DNA from: a virus
Virus record (IMG/VR): IMGVR_UViG_3300010430_004776
Coordinates: 1-34,758 of that record
Direction: 5' to 3' (one strand)
DNA: 34,758 nt
The first letter of the stretch is position 1; every line of letters starts with the position of its first letter. The position numbers and the translations under genes are program-made. Under the pieces are notes generated by a model. That model searched no databases. It saw only the letters and a program-made list of their open reading frames with translations, and had not been told where the DNA came from. This document shows, piece after piece, positions 22,805 through 31,045 of this stretch.

Positions 22805-23188
22805 ATGAATCAGGATGACAAATTGAACGCCGCCGAAGAGGCGAAGTTCCGCGCGGAGATTGCTGAAACGATCGATCTGGCCGAGCAACTGCCTAATGCG
22901 CAGGATTGGCTTGTTCTCGCCGAACAGGATGAGATCAACGCCCGCAATCACCACGCGCGATGCGCCGCAGCGGCGATCAAGCTGCGGGGGCTGAAGCGGG
23001 ATTATCCGGGGTATTTTCCGAAGCCGGAGTCGGAGACCGACGAGGAAACAAGCGATGAAAACCAGACCGATCCGTCCCCTGGGGACGATGGGGACGGGGA
23101 CACTGACGGGGAAACAAGCGACGAAAACCAGACTGATCCGTCCCCTGGGGACGATGGGGACGGGGACGCGGACGGAAACCAGAAATAA
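22805..23188 (+). CDS. Hypothetical protein with acidic tandem repeat
   Basis: 127 residues behind GGAAGGGA. The first 75 residues are helical (KLNAAEEAKFRAEIAETIDL...ARNHHARCAAAAIKL). The C-terminus has two near-identical 22-residue units (core SDENQTDPSPGDDGDGD). The acidic tail is likely disordered. No family is recognised. The position after the tape measure suggests a tail-tip or assembly role, without proof. Confidence 0.5.
   Translation: MNQDDKLNAAEEAKFRAEIAETIDLAEQLPNAQDWLVLAEQDEINARNHHARCAAAAIKLRGLKRDYPGYFPKPESETDEETSDENQTDPSPGDDGDGDTDGETSDENQTDPSPGDDGDGDADGNQK
23042..23173 (+). repeat. 66-base tandem duplication inside a coding region
   Basis: Two 66-base units (23042-23107 and 23108-23173) differ at only a few positions and keep the reading frame. 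They encode the acidic 22-residue repeat of the preceding gene product. Confidence 0.8.
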
Positions 23189-23209
23189 AAAATCGCGGCA
23201 GGGACCCTG

Positions 23210-23234
23210 TCGCCTACAGCCTCAAGCCTACAGC
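23210..23234 (-). repeat. Family B repeat, inverted copy before a tail gene
   Basis: CCTACAGCCTCAAGCCTACA and GCCTG. Together with the forward copy at 23655-23680 it brackets the gene 23245-23652. Confidence 0.55.
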
Positions 23235-23244
23235 CTGCGAAGCC

Positions 23245-23652
23245 ATGAGCATTACCCAAGACTCCACCACACTCGCCGCGAATGGTCAGCATGGACTGAT
23301 CACCGCGATCGGTCCGCACGAAGTGCCGATCGCGGTGGGGCGGTGGTTTGGGGTGGAAGGGGAATCGCACATTGTCGGGAGCCGCTACGGTCGTGACCTG
23401 GTGTGTGATGTCACTTTTTCTGGGTACGCGACGCGGGCCGCTTTACAAACGGCGTTGGATTTGATGAGCAGTTACAACGGCGCGCTGACCGGGACGGTGA
23501 CACAATCGATTTCAGGCGATTCGACCACGTTCAATGAGTGTACGTTTCTGGGGTTTGAAGCGGCGCGGCCGGCGTTTTATGACGGGTCGGGCGTGCATGA
23601 TTGGGTGATGTTCGGGCGGCTGCGGTGGCGGCAACGGCGACCCAACAGCTGA
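23245..23652 (+). CDS. Putative tail protein, repeat-bracketed
   Basis: A 135-residue protein (MSITQDSTTLAANGQ...) with alternating strands (GLITAIGPHEVPIAVGRW, LVCDVTFSGYATRAAL) and a basic end (RLRWRQRRPNS). It shows no family signature. Beta-rich composition and position in the distal tail region suggest a small tail protein. It lacks a visible ribosome binding site because a family B repeat sits directly upstream, and a second copy follows its stop. Confidence 0.5.
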   Translation: MSITQDSTTLAANGQHGLITAIGPHEVPIAVGRWFGVEGESHIVGSRYGRDLVCDVTFSGYATRAALQTALDLMSSYNGALTGTVTQSISGDSTTFNECTFLGFEAARPAFYDGSGVHDWVMFGRLRWRQRRPNS

Positions 23653-23654
23653 TG

Positions 23655-23680
23655 GACGTGAGGCTTGAGGCTGCAGGCTT
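23655..23680 (+). repeat. Family B repeat, forward copy
   Basis: GACGTGAGGCTTGAGGCTGC and AGGCTTG, right after the stop of the bracketed tail gene. Confidence 0.6.
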
Positions 23681-23716
23681 GAGGAAAATTGACAACGATC
23701 CCAAGGAGGGGAAATT

Positions 23717-24166
23717 ATGTCGGGCGTAGGATTTCGGATTGTCTCGGATGAAATTGCCACCGGGACAAGCGACAAAACATTGGTGCAGGTCGTTGCGGCC
23801 AGCAATCACGCGCTGCTGATCAATGCGATCAGTATCAGCTTTAAGGGAACGTCCAACACGGCGGCACCGATTGAGGTGCAGATCGTGCGGCAAACCACGG
23901 CCGGCACGATGTCGTCGTTGACGCCGGTCAAGAATCCCGATGATTCGGCAGAAACATTGCAGGTCACGGCACAACACACCGCGACCAGCGAGCCGACCTC
24001 GACTGACGTGTTGGCGCGGGAATTGGTGCATCCGCAGACCGGACACACCTTCCCGCTCAAAGCGCTCAACGAGGCCATCAAAGTCGGCGGCGGCGATCGC
24101 CTCGGCGTGCTGGTCAATGCGGGCGCGGACGTCAACGCGGTCGTCACCATCGACGGCGAAGAATAG
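23717..24166 (+). CDS. Hypothetical tail protein, beta-rich
   Basis: 149 residues with a very good AAGGAGGGG ribosome binding site. The product has long beta strands with small residues (TLVQVVAASNHALLINAISIS, PIEVQIVRQTT), and ends with GGGDRLGVLVNAGADVNAVV, resembling a jelly-roll or Ig-like sandwich. It is followed by a family D double hairpin. It fits a tail or virion surface protein; no specific family is named with confidence. Confidence 0.5.
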   Translation: MSGVGFRIVSDEIATGTSDKTLVQVVAASNHALLINAISISFKGTSNTAAPIEVQIVRQTTAGTMSSLTPVKNPDDSAETLQVTAQHTATSEPTSTDVLARELVHPQTGHTFPLKALNEAIKVGGGDRLGVLVNAGADVNAVVTIDGEE

Positions 24167-24170
24167 CCGG

Positions 24171-24203
24171 CCGGCGTTCGCCGGGTTGTGCGTGCTGCCG
24201 CAC
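24171..24203 (+). repeat. Family D double hairpin, copy 3
   Basis: CCGGCGTTCGCCGG then GTGCGTGCTGCCGCAC, with the same order and spacing as at 17017. A short T run follows at 24215-24219, so it may act as a weak attenuator. Confidence 0.6.
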
Positions 24204-24234
24204 GAGGGGCGGGGATTTTTACGGGAGGTGTTTT

Positions 24235-24564
24235 ATGCGGCGGTCTCCGGCGGCGGTTTGGGTTTGTTGTTTTGCGGCGGCCGGCGATATCGAGCTGGCG
24301 CGTGAGCATGCGTTTGATTGGACGCGGGAGCGGTTCGGGTCCGATTGCGGCGGCACGCGCGAGGAGCAATTGCCGATCGCTCTCTCTCCCAGTGGGAGCG
24401 GGCCGCCGACGGGATACCTGTGCGCGTTTTCCTGCACGCCCGAGGTGGCCGCCGCGGTGCAGGCGTATGTCGCGCGGCGCCTTTCGCCGATCACCATCAC
24501 GTTGCAGGACAAGGCGAGTTTTTTAACAGGTCAGGGACTGGCGGAGATTGACGCGAGCGGATGA
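24235..24564 (+). CDS. Hypothetical protein overlapping tail gene
   Basis: 109 residues with GGGAGG seven bases upstream of the ATG. The N-terminus is hydrophobic with two Cys (VWVCCFAAAG), followed by a helical part and a C-terminal segment with PITITLQDKASFL. Its stop overlaps the next gene's start (ATGA). There are no recognised domains. It could be a small tail-tip subunit; the hydrophobic start is not a convincing signal peptide. Confidence 0.45.
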   Translation: MRRSPAAVWVCCFAAAGDIELAREHAFDWTRERFGSDCGGTREEQLPIALSPSGSGPPTGYLCAFSCTPEVAAAVQAYVARRLSPITITLQDKASFLTGQGLAEIDASG

Positions 24565-26093
24565 CATCGACCACCACCATCAAACCGAACGGCGACGGCA
24601 CCAATGCGAGTTGGTCCAGTACCGAGGGGACGCTGTACGAGGCGATCGATGAGGGGATCGGCTCGACGGACGATGGATCGACGTACATTTCTGCGACGGG
24701 TGAAACGAGCTGCTTTCTGGAACTGGAAGCGACGCCGGGCGGTTTTGTCGATGCGGTGGGAGTGTCGATCGACCTGCGTTGCCAGCGGTCCAGCGACAAG
24801 GGGGACGCGAAGGTTTTCCGGCTGCAGATCTTCGAGTCGGATGAAACGACGGCGATTACCAATGAGGTGACATTCACGCCGGTCGTGGGGTTTTCCACGG
24901 TCACCGAATCGCTGACCATCACCGGGACCAATGACAAAACGACCTGGGACGCGGCGCGGGTGCGGATCCGCACAGAAGGCGCCGACGGCGAGGGGCAAGT
25001 TTCGACGCTGGATGTCGATCTGGAGTATGACCCGGGGAAGCCGGCGACACCGATCCTGGGGCGGATGCGTGAGAAAAATGTGACCGGGGCGCGATTTGTG
25101 CCGCGGCGGGTCGATACGCGGATCTTTGAGCGGACCATGCCTCCACCGAGCGGCGAGGCGGAGCCAAACGTGGTGCCGTTTTTCCGGTCTCGGCAATTGC
25201 ATGCGCTGTACAGCAGGCGGTTTGTTGAGACGCGGTTTCCGACACTGGTGCCGCTGCGGGGACCGCTCCCGCCAACCGGCGAGGAGCCGGGAGAATCGAC
25301 GGCGCCGCTGTTGAACCAAGCGCGACGCAACGACGCGATGCGGTGGGCCGATGCTCACTTTGCGCGGCAGCGGCGACAGACGGCGCAGCTGCTGACGACG
25401 ATGATCAATCCTCCCTTGCCGCCGCCACCACCGACGCCGGCACCGACGGCCGCTTTGGGAGCGGGGCCGTTTATGGGGGGGCATAAGATTCGGCGGGCGT
25501 ATTGGCTGAGCCAAACCGCTTTGCGGGTGGAATTTTCTTCGAGCTACGGCACGAATTATCACTACCAACTTTATGCGGGGCGGTGTCTGATTGGGACGAC
25601 CAGCACGCCGGCACAGCGAGTGATTGTGGGGCATCTGCAGCCGGCTGAGTGGCCGCCGCATTTGACGTTGTTGGCGGTCGACAAGGATCAGCGGCAAACC
25701 GACTACGGCGATACGTTGCCGCCACGACCTTACAACCGGGTGAAATTGCAATTTACCGCCAGCAGTTGGCCGGCGGACTCGAAATTTATTGATGTGACCG
25801 GCAGTGCGACACCGGGTGGAGCGGTCGTTGATTCCAACTTGATCGAGCGGGTGCTGTACGACACCGATCGGCAATACACAGTTTTGACGAAGCCGCTGCC
25901 GGGGACGGGGACCTGGTCGTTTGAGGTGTTCGGGCGGGACGATCGGTTGGCCAACGGCAACGCCGGCGACGTGTTGGAGTTGTCGCAAGCGGTGCTGGCA
26001 CATCCCCCCGACGTGGCCCTGGCCAGCGACGGAACGCGGTTGTCGGTCAGTGTGGCCTCGCAGACGGCGACGGTCACTTTCACTTATCCATAA
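24561..26093 (+). CDS. Tail-tip-like beta protein
   Basis: A 510-residue protein starting MTSTTTIKPNGDG. Residues 1-165 are beta-rich, resembling an Ig or carbohydrate-binding sandwich (CFLELEATPGGFVDAVGVSID, STLDVDLEYDPG). A Pro/Arg-rich linker with PPLPPPPPTPAP follows at about 280-300, and then a second beta domain with HYQLYAGRCLIGTT. Domain layout and position suit a distal tail or receptor-binding component. A 759-residue frame on the opposite strand is a shadow. No enzymatic motif is visible. Confidence 0.55.
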   Translation: MTSTTTIKPNGDGTNASWSSTEGTLYEAIDEGIGSTDDGSTYISATGETSCFLELEATPGGFVDAVGVSIDLRCQRSSDKGDAKVFRLQIFESDETTAITNEVTFTPVVGFSTVTESLTITGTNDKTTWDAARVRIRTEGADGEGQVSTLDVDLEYDPGKPATPILGRMREKNVTGARFVPRRVDTRIFERTMPPPSGEAEPNVVPFFRSRQLHALYSRRFVETRFPTLVPLRGPLPPTGEEPGESTAPLLNQARRNDAMRWADAHFARQRRQTAQLLTTMINPPLPPPPPTPAPTAALGAGPFMGGHKIRRAYWLSQTALRVEFSSSYGTNYHYQLYAGRCLIGTTSTPAQRVIVGHLQPAEWPPHLTLLAVDKDQRQTDYGDTLPPRPYNRVKLQFTASSWPADSKFIDVTGSATPGGAVVDSNLIERVLYDTDRQYTVLTKPLPGTGTWSFEVFGRDDRLANGNAGDVLELSQAVLAHPPDVALASDGTRLSVSVASQTATVTFTYP

Positions 26094-26111
26094 AAAAGCG
26101 GGGGGCCAAGG

Positions 26112-26801
26112 ATGGCCACGATCACACTTTTTGTCGAACACACGGCGAGCGCCGATGTTTATTTTCGGATCTTCAATGCGTCCGGCCAGGTGTTTGACTT
26201 TTCCGATAATTCGTTTGACACGATCGCCGGAGCGACAACGCCGCACGTGGTGGCGACCGAGCGGGCTGACATGGCCGGCACCGGTCGGAGCGGATACACG
26301 GCGACGGTCGATTTGGCCAATGTCAACAACAGCGCGGCGGCCCAGTTTGTGGTCAAGGCGTACGACAACGGCACGCCGGCGGCGACCGATAATCCGATCG
26401 CTCCGGCTTCGACCAACGAAACGATTCTGCCCGATTCGCATTTGTGGATTGAGTACGGGGAGCTGGGCCGCGGCGAGATTATTGTCGGGGCGGAGATCAA
26501 CGTCAAAAGTACGGCCGGGAGCGCGGCACAGGTCGCGGTCTGGTTGGAACGCAACGGCGTGAAGCTGAACATTGACGCGATTGATGCGAGCTGTACGGCC
26601 TCGGCGGTGCTCAGGGAGCATGCGTCGGCCTCGAATCTGTTCACGCTGAACATGGTCGACACTGACATCCAAGGGGACCGCTTTGAAAAGGAGCAATCCT
26701 CTCCGGCGTTTGTGGATGATCGCCAGTATGAAATCGTCGCCAGCATCACAGAAAACGGTAACACACACACCACGACGCACTCGGCTGTTGTAATTGGGTA
26801 A
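26112..26801 (+). CDS. Tail protein, beta-rich
   Basis: 229 residues (MATITLFVEHTASADVYFRI...) with CCAAGG before the ATG. Repeated Thr/Ala/Val strands and a middle part with YTATVDLANVNNSAAAQFVV suggest two Ig-like sandwiches. It is followed after two bases by another beta-rich protein of similar size, so these are probably paired tail-tip components. No known family is recognised. Confidence 0.5.
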   Translation: MATITLFVEHTASADVYFRIFNASGQVFDFSDNSFDTIAGATTPHVVATERADMAGTGRSGYTATVDLANVNNSAAAQFVVKAYDNGTPAATDNPIAPASTNETILPDSHLWIEYGELGRGEIIVGAEINVKSTAGSAAQVAVWLERNGVKLNIDAIDASCTASAVLREHASASNLFTLNMVDTDIQGDRFEKEQSSPAFVDDRQYEIVASITENGNTHTTTHSAVVIG

Positions 26802-26803
26802 CG

Positions 26804-27532
26804 ATGACACAACGCACGCGCAATCTGACGGCCGTTTTCAACGACCAGCCTTTTTCGGGGCAGGGGGTTTCGCTCTACGTCTCGATCGAGTCTTCGGTGC
26901 AGTATCGAAACATTCGCCTGGTCGGGCGAGGGCGGCGCCGCGCCAGAAAGCATTGGATCAAGGGGGCGGGGGGGAATCACGATATTGCTGCTGCGAGCGT
27001 TTTGAAAACGGCGCGGGTGGCTTCGGTGACCTACGACACCACGGAATGCGATTACGATCTGCCGGCCTCGTTCGCCAATCAAACGGCGATCTTTGAGGTG
27101 CGTCATTACAAGGACAACGTCGAAAACTTGGTTTCGAATTACCGCACGGTGTCGGTCGAGCTGGATGCGAATCGCGATCCGGTGACGGCGATTCATGGGA
27201 CGGCGACGCTGCTGGCTCAAGAGGTGCGGGCCGGGGGGATTGTGCGGTTGCGGATTTTGTGGAAACCGTCGCTGGATGGTGTGCAGCCGACGCAATTTGT
27301 GGCGACACGCACGGCCGGGCCGACGTCTCCGGCTGATGCGACGGTGAGTTATTCGGCCGGAACCAAGATTGTGGAGATCGACACGCCGGCCCTCAGCGAT
27401 GCGTCGGCTTATACCTACATGATTCGCGCCGAGAACGGCGCCACGACGAAAAACGTGCTCACCGGAATTACAGTCACTGCCGACGCCAGCGGGCCGCCGG
27501 CACCGATCAGCGGATCCACTTCGACGAAATAA
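26804..27532 (+). CDS. Tail protein with Ig/FN3-like domains
   Basis: 242 residues. The second half has the strand and loop order of an FN3-like module (RAGGIVRLRILWKPSLDGVQ, IVEIDTPALSDASAYTYMIRA). The first half carries a basic patch (RGRRRARKHW). Start and stop are tight to its neighbours. FN3-type modules in phage tails bind host polysaccharide or stabilise the tip; the call is from strand pattern only. Confidence 0.5.
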   Translation: MTQRTRNLTAVFNDQPFSGQGVSLYVSIESSVQYRNIRLVGRGRRRARKHWIKGAGGNHDIAAASVLKTARVASVTYDTTECDYDLPASFANQTAIFEVRHYKDNVENLVSNYRTVSVELDANRDPVTAIHGTATLLAQEVRAGGIVRLRILWKPSLDGVQPTQFVATRTAGPTSPADATVSYSAGTKIVEIDTPALSDASAYTYMIRAENGATTKNVLTGITVTADASGPPAPISGSTSTK

Positions 27533-27534
27533 CC

Positions 27535-29532
27535 ATGACGACACCACCCTATCAACCGAATGCTGGGAAGTCGGCCACCGCGCCGGTGCAGCTTGCGATC
27601 CGTCTGGGCAACAGCGAGGGGGACGCGCCGGAAGCGGAGGACATTGTTGAGCATCTGCGACTGCTGCGGATTGTGCGCACGGCCGGCGGGCGGGAATCGG
27701 ACGTGGCGACGTTTGCTTATGATCTCGACAAGACCGGCGAACGGCTGGAGGACTTGCAAACGCTGACTGGCTGGAACCGGCAGATTGAAGTGCGGGCCTT
27801 GGGGGATACCGGCAGCGAGGATGGGGAGGTTTTGTTCTGGGGTGACCTGGTGGCCTCGACGATCCAGATCGATCCGACCGGGGAATTTGCTACGGTCCAG
27901 GCGGTGATTCCGCCTTATATGTTTGGTGAGCCGCTGATTGGGCAAAAGGTCATTGATCCGCTGGATGATGGCTTGAACGTTGTCGACTATCACGTCGATG
28001 TGGTTTTCAATCCGCTGATCGATGGTGCGGTCGCCAAGAATATGTCGCAGCTCAAAGACGACGACGAGAAGTATTACGTTTGGATTGATCCCGAGTCGAT
28101 CGCCTCGATCACCGCTGTCGATTTGACGCAATTCAGCAACGGGGAGTTTTGGACGATCGACCAGGCGTTGAATTCGCTGCAATGGGCCTTCAATGCCGAC
28201 GAGGAATTTATCACCAATTTCGACGCGGTCGACAACGAGATTTTCGCAGATGCCGAAGAACTCAAGAATGTGCGAATCCGCCGCGGGCAGTATTTGCCGG
28301 AGGCACTCGACACGTTGCTGCAGCCACTGGGCTTCAATTGGTTTGTGGATTTCGCATTTGAGGACACGGCAGATCCGGGGGATGGCTCGGACCACGAGCC
28401 GGTCTGGGAAGTCACGAAAACGATCGTCGTTTTCAAGCGGGGTGAGGGGGAGGAGCGGCAGGTTCACTTCCAGCGACCTGGCGAAGCGTTTGAGGCGACG
28501 AAATCGAACGCGCCGTTTGTGAGCGTGAACTGGGACGTTTCCGACTTGGCAAATTCAATTGAGGCTTACGGATCGCTACAAGAGCGCGAGGTGACGCTGG
28601 AACTGTTTCGAGGCTGGACACCGTCCTTTGATCACTGGACGGCCGACGATTGCGATCCGTCTGATCCAGATTCGTTGTACTACACCGAGATCGACGGCCA
28701 CGAAGCTCACCGACTGTGGGTGGCCAATGAGGCAGGCGATTACACCGGGTTTCGTGATGAAATGCCCGAAGCTCCCGACCTCAGGGAAATTTTCGACGGA
28801 TATGTTCCCAAGCGGCGACGGCTGTATGAGTGTTTGACGTTCACCAGCAATACTGACCGCCGCCGGCGGCCCATTTTATTGGAATGGCGGAATCGCGAAA
28901 ATGAAAGCGAAGGCAACGACGAGATCGTCTGGGAACCGGTGCCAGCCTCTTGGGGGTTTGCCGTTTTGCAGGATCAGATCGGGATTTATTTCACCGGCGA
29001 TTTATCGAACGGGGTAGCGGCGCTGATCGGCCAAGAGGAGCAGCCGATGCTGCGGGTGACAGGGACCATCGTCGGAGATCAGCGCGTCTCACAGTTTTCC
29101 ACGACGAGTGGAAGTAGCCCAAATATCCGCGACGCAAAATTGGTCCTGGATGTGTCTGATCGATTTCACGATCGCAAGCGGCAAGCCACCGGCGACTACA
29201 AGAGCCGCTTTATCAACGATGACGTCGATCCACCGACGTTTGATTATGAGGCCGACGAGGCGGATGATTCCTCAGCGCTGCAGGATTTCGTTGACGAACT
29301 GTCTGTGGTTGAGGAGTCGGCTTCGATGGACGCCTCGCTGGAGCTGCACGGCATTCACTTCGAATACAAAATCGGCGATTTGATCACAAAAATCGACGGC
29401 CGCAATATCTCGCTGAATCGCAACTCACCCGACTCGGAAAACAAGCGGTACCTGCAAATCACTGGAACCACGCACGACATTCAAGCACAAAAAACAATTC
29501 TCCGCGTCGAGTCTGAAGAGGCTTTCGCGTAA
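27535..29532 (+). CDS. Putative tail hub or baseplate protein
   Basis: A 665-residue protein. The first third (LLRIVRTAGGRESDVATFAYDL, QIEVRALGDTGSEDGEVLFWG) resembles the T4 gp27/siphophage tail-hub beginning, where the reference-frame domain sets up a beta barrel. The middle contains a DDDEKYYVWIDPESIAS stretch, and the last third has an acidic block (DVDPPTFDYEADEADDSS) before a final region with HGIHFEYKIGDL. It is the largest tail gene, in the place of the hub/tail-tip protein. The assignment is moderate. Confidence 0.55.
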   Translation: MTTPPYQPNAGKSATAPVQLAIRLGNSEGDAPEAEDIVEHLRLLRIVRTAGGRESDVATFAYDLDKTGERLEDLQTLTGWNRQIEVRALGDTGSEDGEVLFWGDLVASTIQIDPTGEFATVQAVIPPYMFGEPLIGQKVIDPLDDGLNVVDYHVDVVFNPLIDGAVAKNMSQLKDDDEKYYVWIDPESIASITAVDLTQFSNGEFWTIDQALNSLQWAFNADEEFITNFDAVDNEIFADAEELKNVRIRRGQYLPEALDTLLQPLGFNWFVDFAFEDTADPGDGSDHEPVWEVTKTIVVFKRGEGEERQVHFQRPGEAFEATKSNAPFVSVNWDVSDLANSIEAYGSLQEREVTLELFRGWTPSFDHWTADDCDPSDPDSLYYTEIDGHEAHRLWVANEAGDYTGFRDEMPEAPDLREIFDGYVPKRRRLYECLTFTSNTDRRRRPILLEWRNRENESEGNDEIVWEPVPASWGFAVLQDQIGIYFTGDLSNGVAALIGQEEQPMLRVTGTIVGDQRVSQFSTTSGSSPNIRDAKLVLDVSDRFHDRKRQATGDYKSRFINDDVDPPTFDYEADEADDSSALQDFVDELSVVEESASMDASLELHGIHFEYKIGDLITKIDGRNISLNRNSPDSENKRYLQITGTTHDIQAQKTILRVESEEAFA

Positions 29533-29552
29533 TCGCAAGGAGGCGATTCTCG

Positions 29553-30464
29553 ATGTTGGAACGAGAAAACCACCGGCGGCTGCCGGCAGCGTTTACCGGC
29601 GAAATGCCGTCTGTGATTCGCAGGAAGTTTTTCCAGACGGTTGCCGGTCCGGACGACGAGCCTTACCCGGAGCGCCCGGAGAGTGCCGCAGATGTGAATC
29701 CGACGGTCTACTACGCGACGATGCTCAAGGATCCGACCTACGACCAAGAGGTCGGGTATCAGGGCCTGGTTGTCTCAGCGACACCGAAAAAGGTGTTTAT
29801 TTACAACCTGAATCCGGATCACTATGTCGAAGAAGGCACCAAAATCGTCGGCTGGGAAATCAACAATCGTTGGTGGACGCACGGCAGGGCGGGAGACGCG
29901 CTCTTTCTCGTAAAGTTTGACGAAGATATCGCGCAAGGTGCGTCCGGATCGTTTACGTTTTGGCGGCGCGAGGGTGACGCAGCGAAGGGTGAAGAGACCG
30001 AGCAAACGGACGAAAAAGGGAGCGGATACGCGCGACTCGGTAGCGTCGTGGCGGAGACCTTTGGTTATGTGACATGGATCGACGGCGGGTGGGAGATTCT
30101 GCTGTCGTTGGGTGGTGGTAGTTGTACCCCTCAAAATGCGATTCACGATTACACAATTATCGGGCAACCGACCGGCGGCTCGTTGAGCATTGATCTAGAA
30201 GTCTCCGGTGTGACTTCGACGCTTTCGTTTGGTTACAGCGCCACTGCACCAGAAGTGCAGGCGGCGCTGCAGGCTCATAGCGAAATCGGGTCGGGCGACG
30301 TCATGGTCACAGCCGGCCCGTTTCCCCACGCGACGATCCGCGTGGAGTTCACCGGGGATTTGAGCAATACGGCGGTGCCATTGCCGACGGCGAACTGGAA
30401 TTCTCTGGCTGGCGATGGGGCCGTGGCGGTCATTTGCGCGATGGCCCAAAAGGGGGTCAGTTAG
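29553..30464 (+). CDS. Tail fibre-like protein with VQAAL domain
   Basis: 303 residues behind a strong AAGGAGG site. After an N-terminal part with PSVIRRKFFQ and a middle beta domain (TKIVGWEINNRWWTHGRAGD), the last 100 residues carry the beta-rich TLSFGYSATAPEVQAALQAH...TIRVEFTGDLSNTAVP, a repeat module common in planctomycete and phage surface proteins. It probably forms or attaches a tail fibre. The next gene begins at the base after its stop. Confidence 0.55.
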   Translation: MLERENHRRLPAAFTGEMPSVIRRKFFQTVAGPDDEPYPERPESAADVNPTVYYATMLKDPTYDQEVGYQGLVVSATPKKVFIYNLNPDHYVEEGTKIVGWEINNRWWTHGRAGDALFLVKFDEDIAQGASGSFTFWRREGDAAKGEETEQTDEKGSGYARLGSVVAETFGYVTWIDGGWEILLSLGGGSCTPQNAIHDYTIIGQPTGGSLSIDLEVSGVTSTLSFGYSATAPEVQAALQAHSEIGSGDVMVTAGPFPHATIRVEFTGDLSNTAVPLPTANWNSLAGDGAVAVICAMAQKGVS

Positions 30465-31016
30465 ATGGGTTGCTGCTGTGATGTTCCTTGGATTTATCGG
30501 TATTTTCCGCCCGCGTCGCCGGACACACCGTGCCTGGAAGATTTGGCGGCGTCGGTCGGCCGGACTGCGCCCTGGCCTAATACGGTTTTCCTTGAAGATG
30601 ATTTCGGTCACGCAATTGAATTGGTGTGGTTTGAGTCCTCCGGAGTTTGGGCTCCAGCAGCTGACGTCCCCGCCCAAGAATGGCAGGGCGAGGACAGAAC
30701 GTGCACGGGCAAGGTTTATACGTTTGGGACGAACCCCGATTTTGCCTTTCAGCCTAGTATTATTTTGAGCTGCGCACCGGGCGTCGGCTTGCGTTTAACG
30801 ACGCACACTTTCTATAGGGCCCCCGAGAACTTTCTGGCGTTTTCCAAAGAATTGGCCGTCAGTAGTGGCCATCAATTTGACCCCATCGACATTAACACCA
30901 GTGCCATCACAGCGGTCCGCCAGGGCGGTCCCGGTTCTGCTCCCCGCCCCATTGTGTGCACGATGTCTGGCACCAATGTTGCACCGGACCCGACAGCGTT
31001 TCATCTATTTGAGTAA
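30465..31016 (+). CDS. Hypothetical distal tail protein, Cys-rich start
   Basis: 183 residues beginning MGCCCDVPWIYRYFPP, with three consecutive cysteines, further Cys at about residues 23, 79 and 102, and a beta-rich remainder. There is no signal peptide. It is the last structural-type gene before the integrase and follows the fibre-like gene without a gap. The Cys cluster could bind metal or form disulfides after assembly. No family is recognised. Confidence 0.45.
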   Translation: MGCCCDVPWIYRYFPPASPDTPCLEDLAASVGRTAPWPNTVFLEDDFGHAIELVWFESSGVWAPAADVPAQEWQGEDRTCTGKVYTFGTNPDFAFQPSIILSCAPGVGLRLTTHTFYRAPENFLAFSKELAVSSGHQFDPIDINTSAITAVRQGGPGSAPRPIVCTMSGTNVAPDPTAFHLFE

Positions 31017-31045
31017 TTGACTTCACGCATGGGGAGGCGCCAAGG

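Noticed and set aside
24531-26810. 759-residue open frame on the minus strand
   Set aside because: It is antisense to three well-spaced plus-strand tail genes and its translation is Arg/Pro/His-rich, as expected of a GC-rich shadow frame; no initiation context is seen.
26159-27547. 462-residue minus-strand frame
   Set aside because: It lies opposite two tail genes with good spacing and starts, and has shadow composition.
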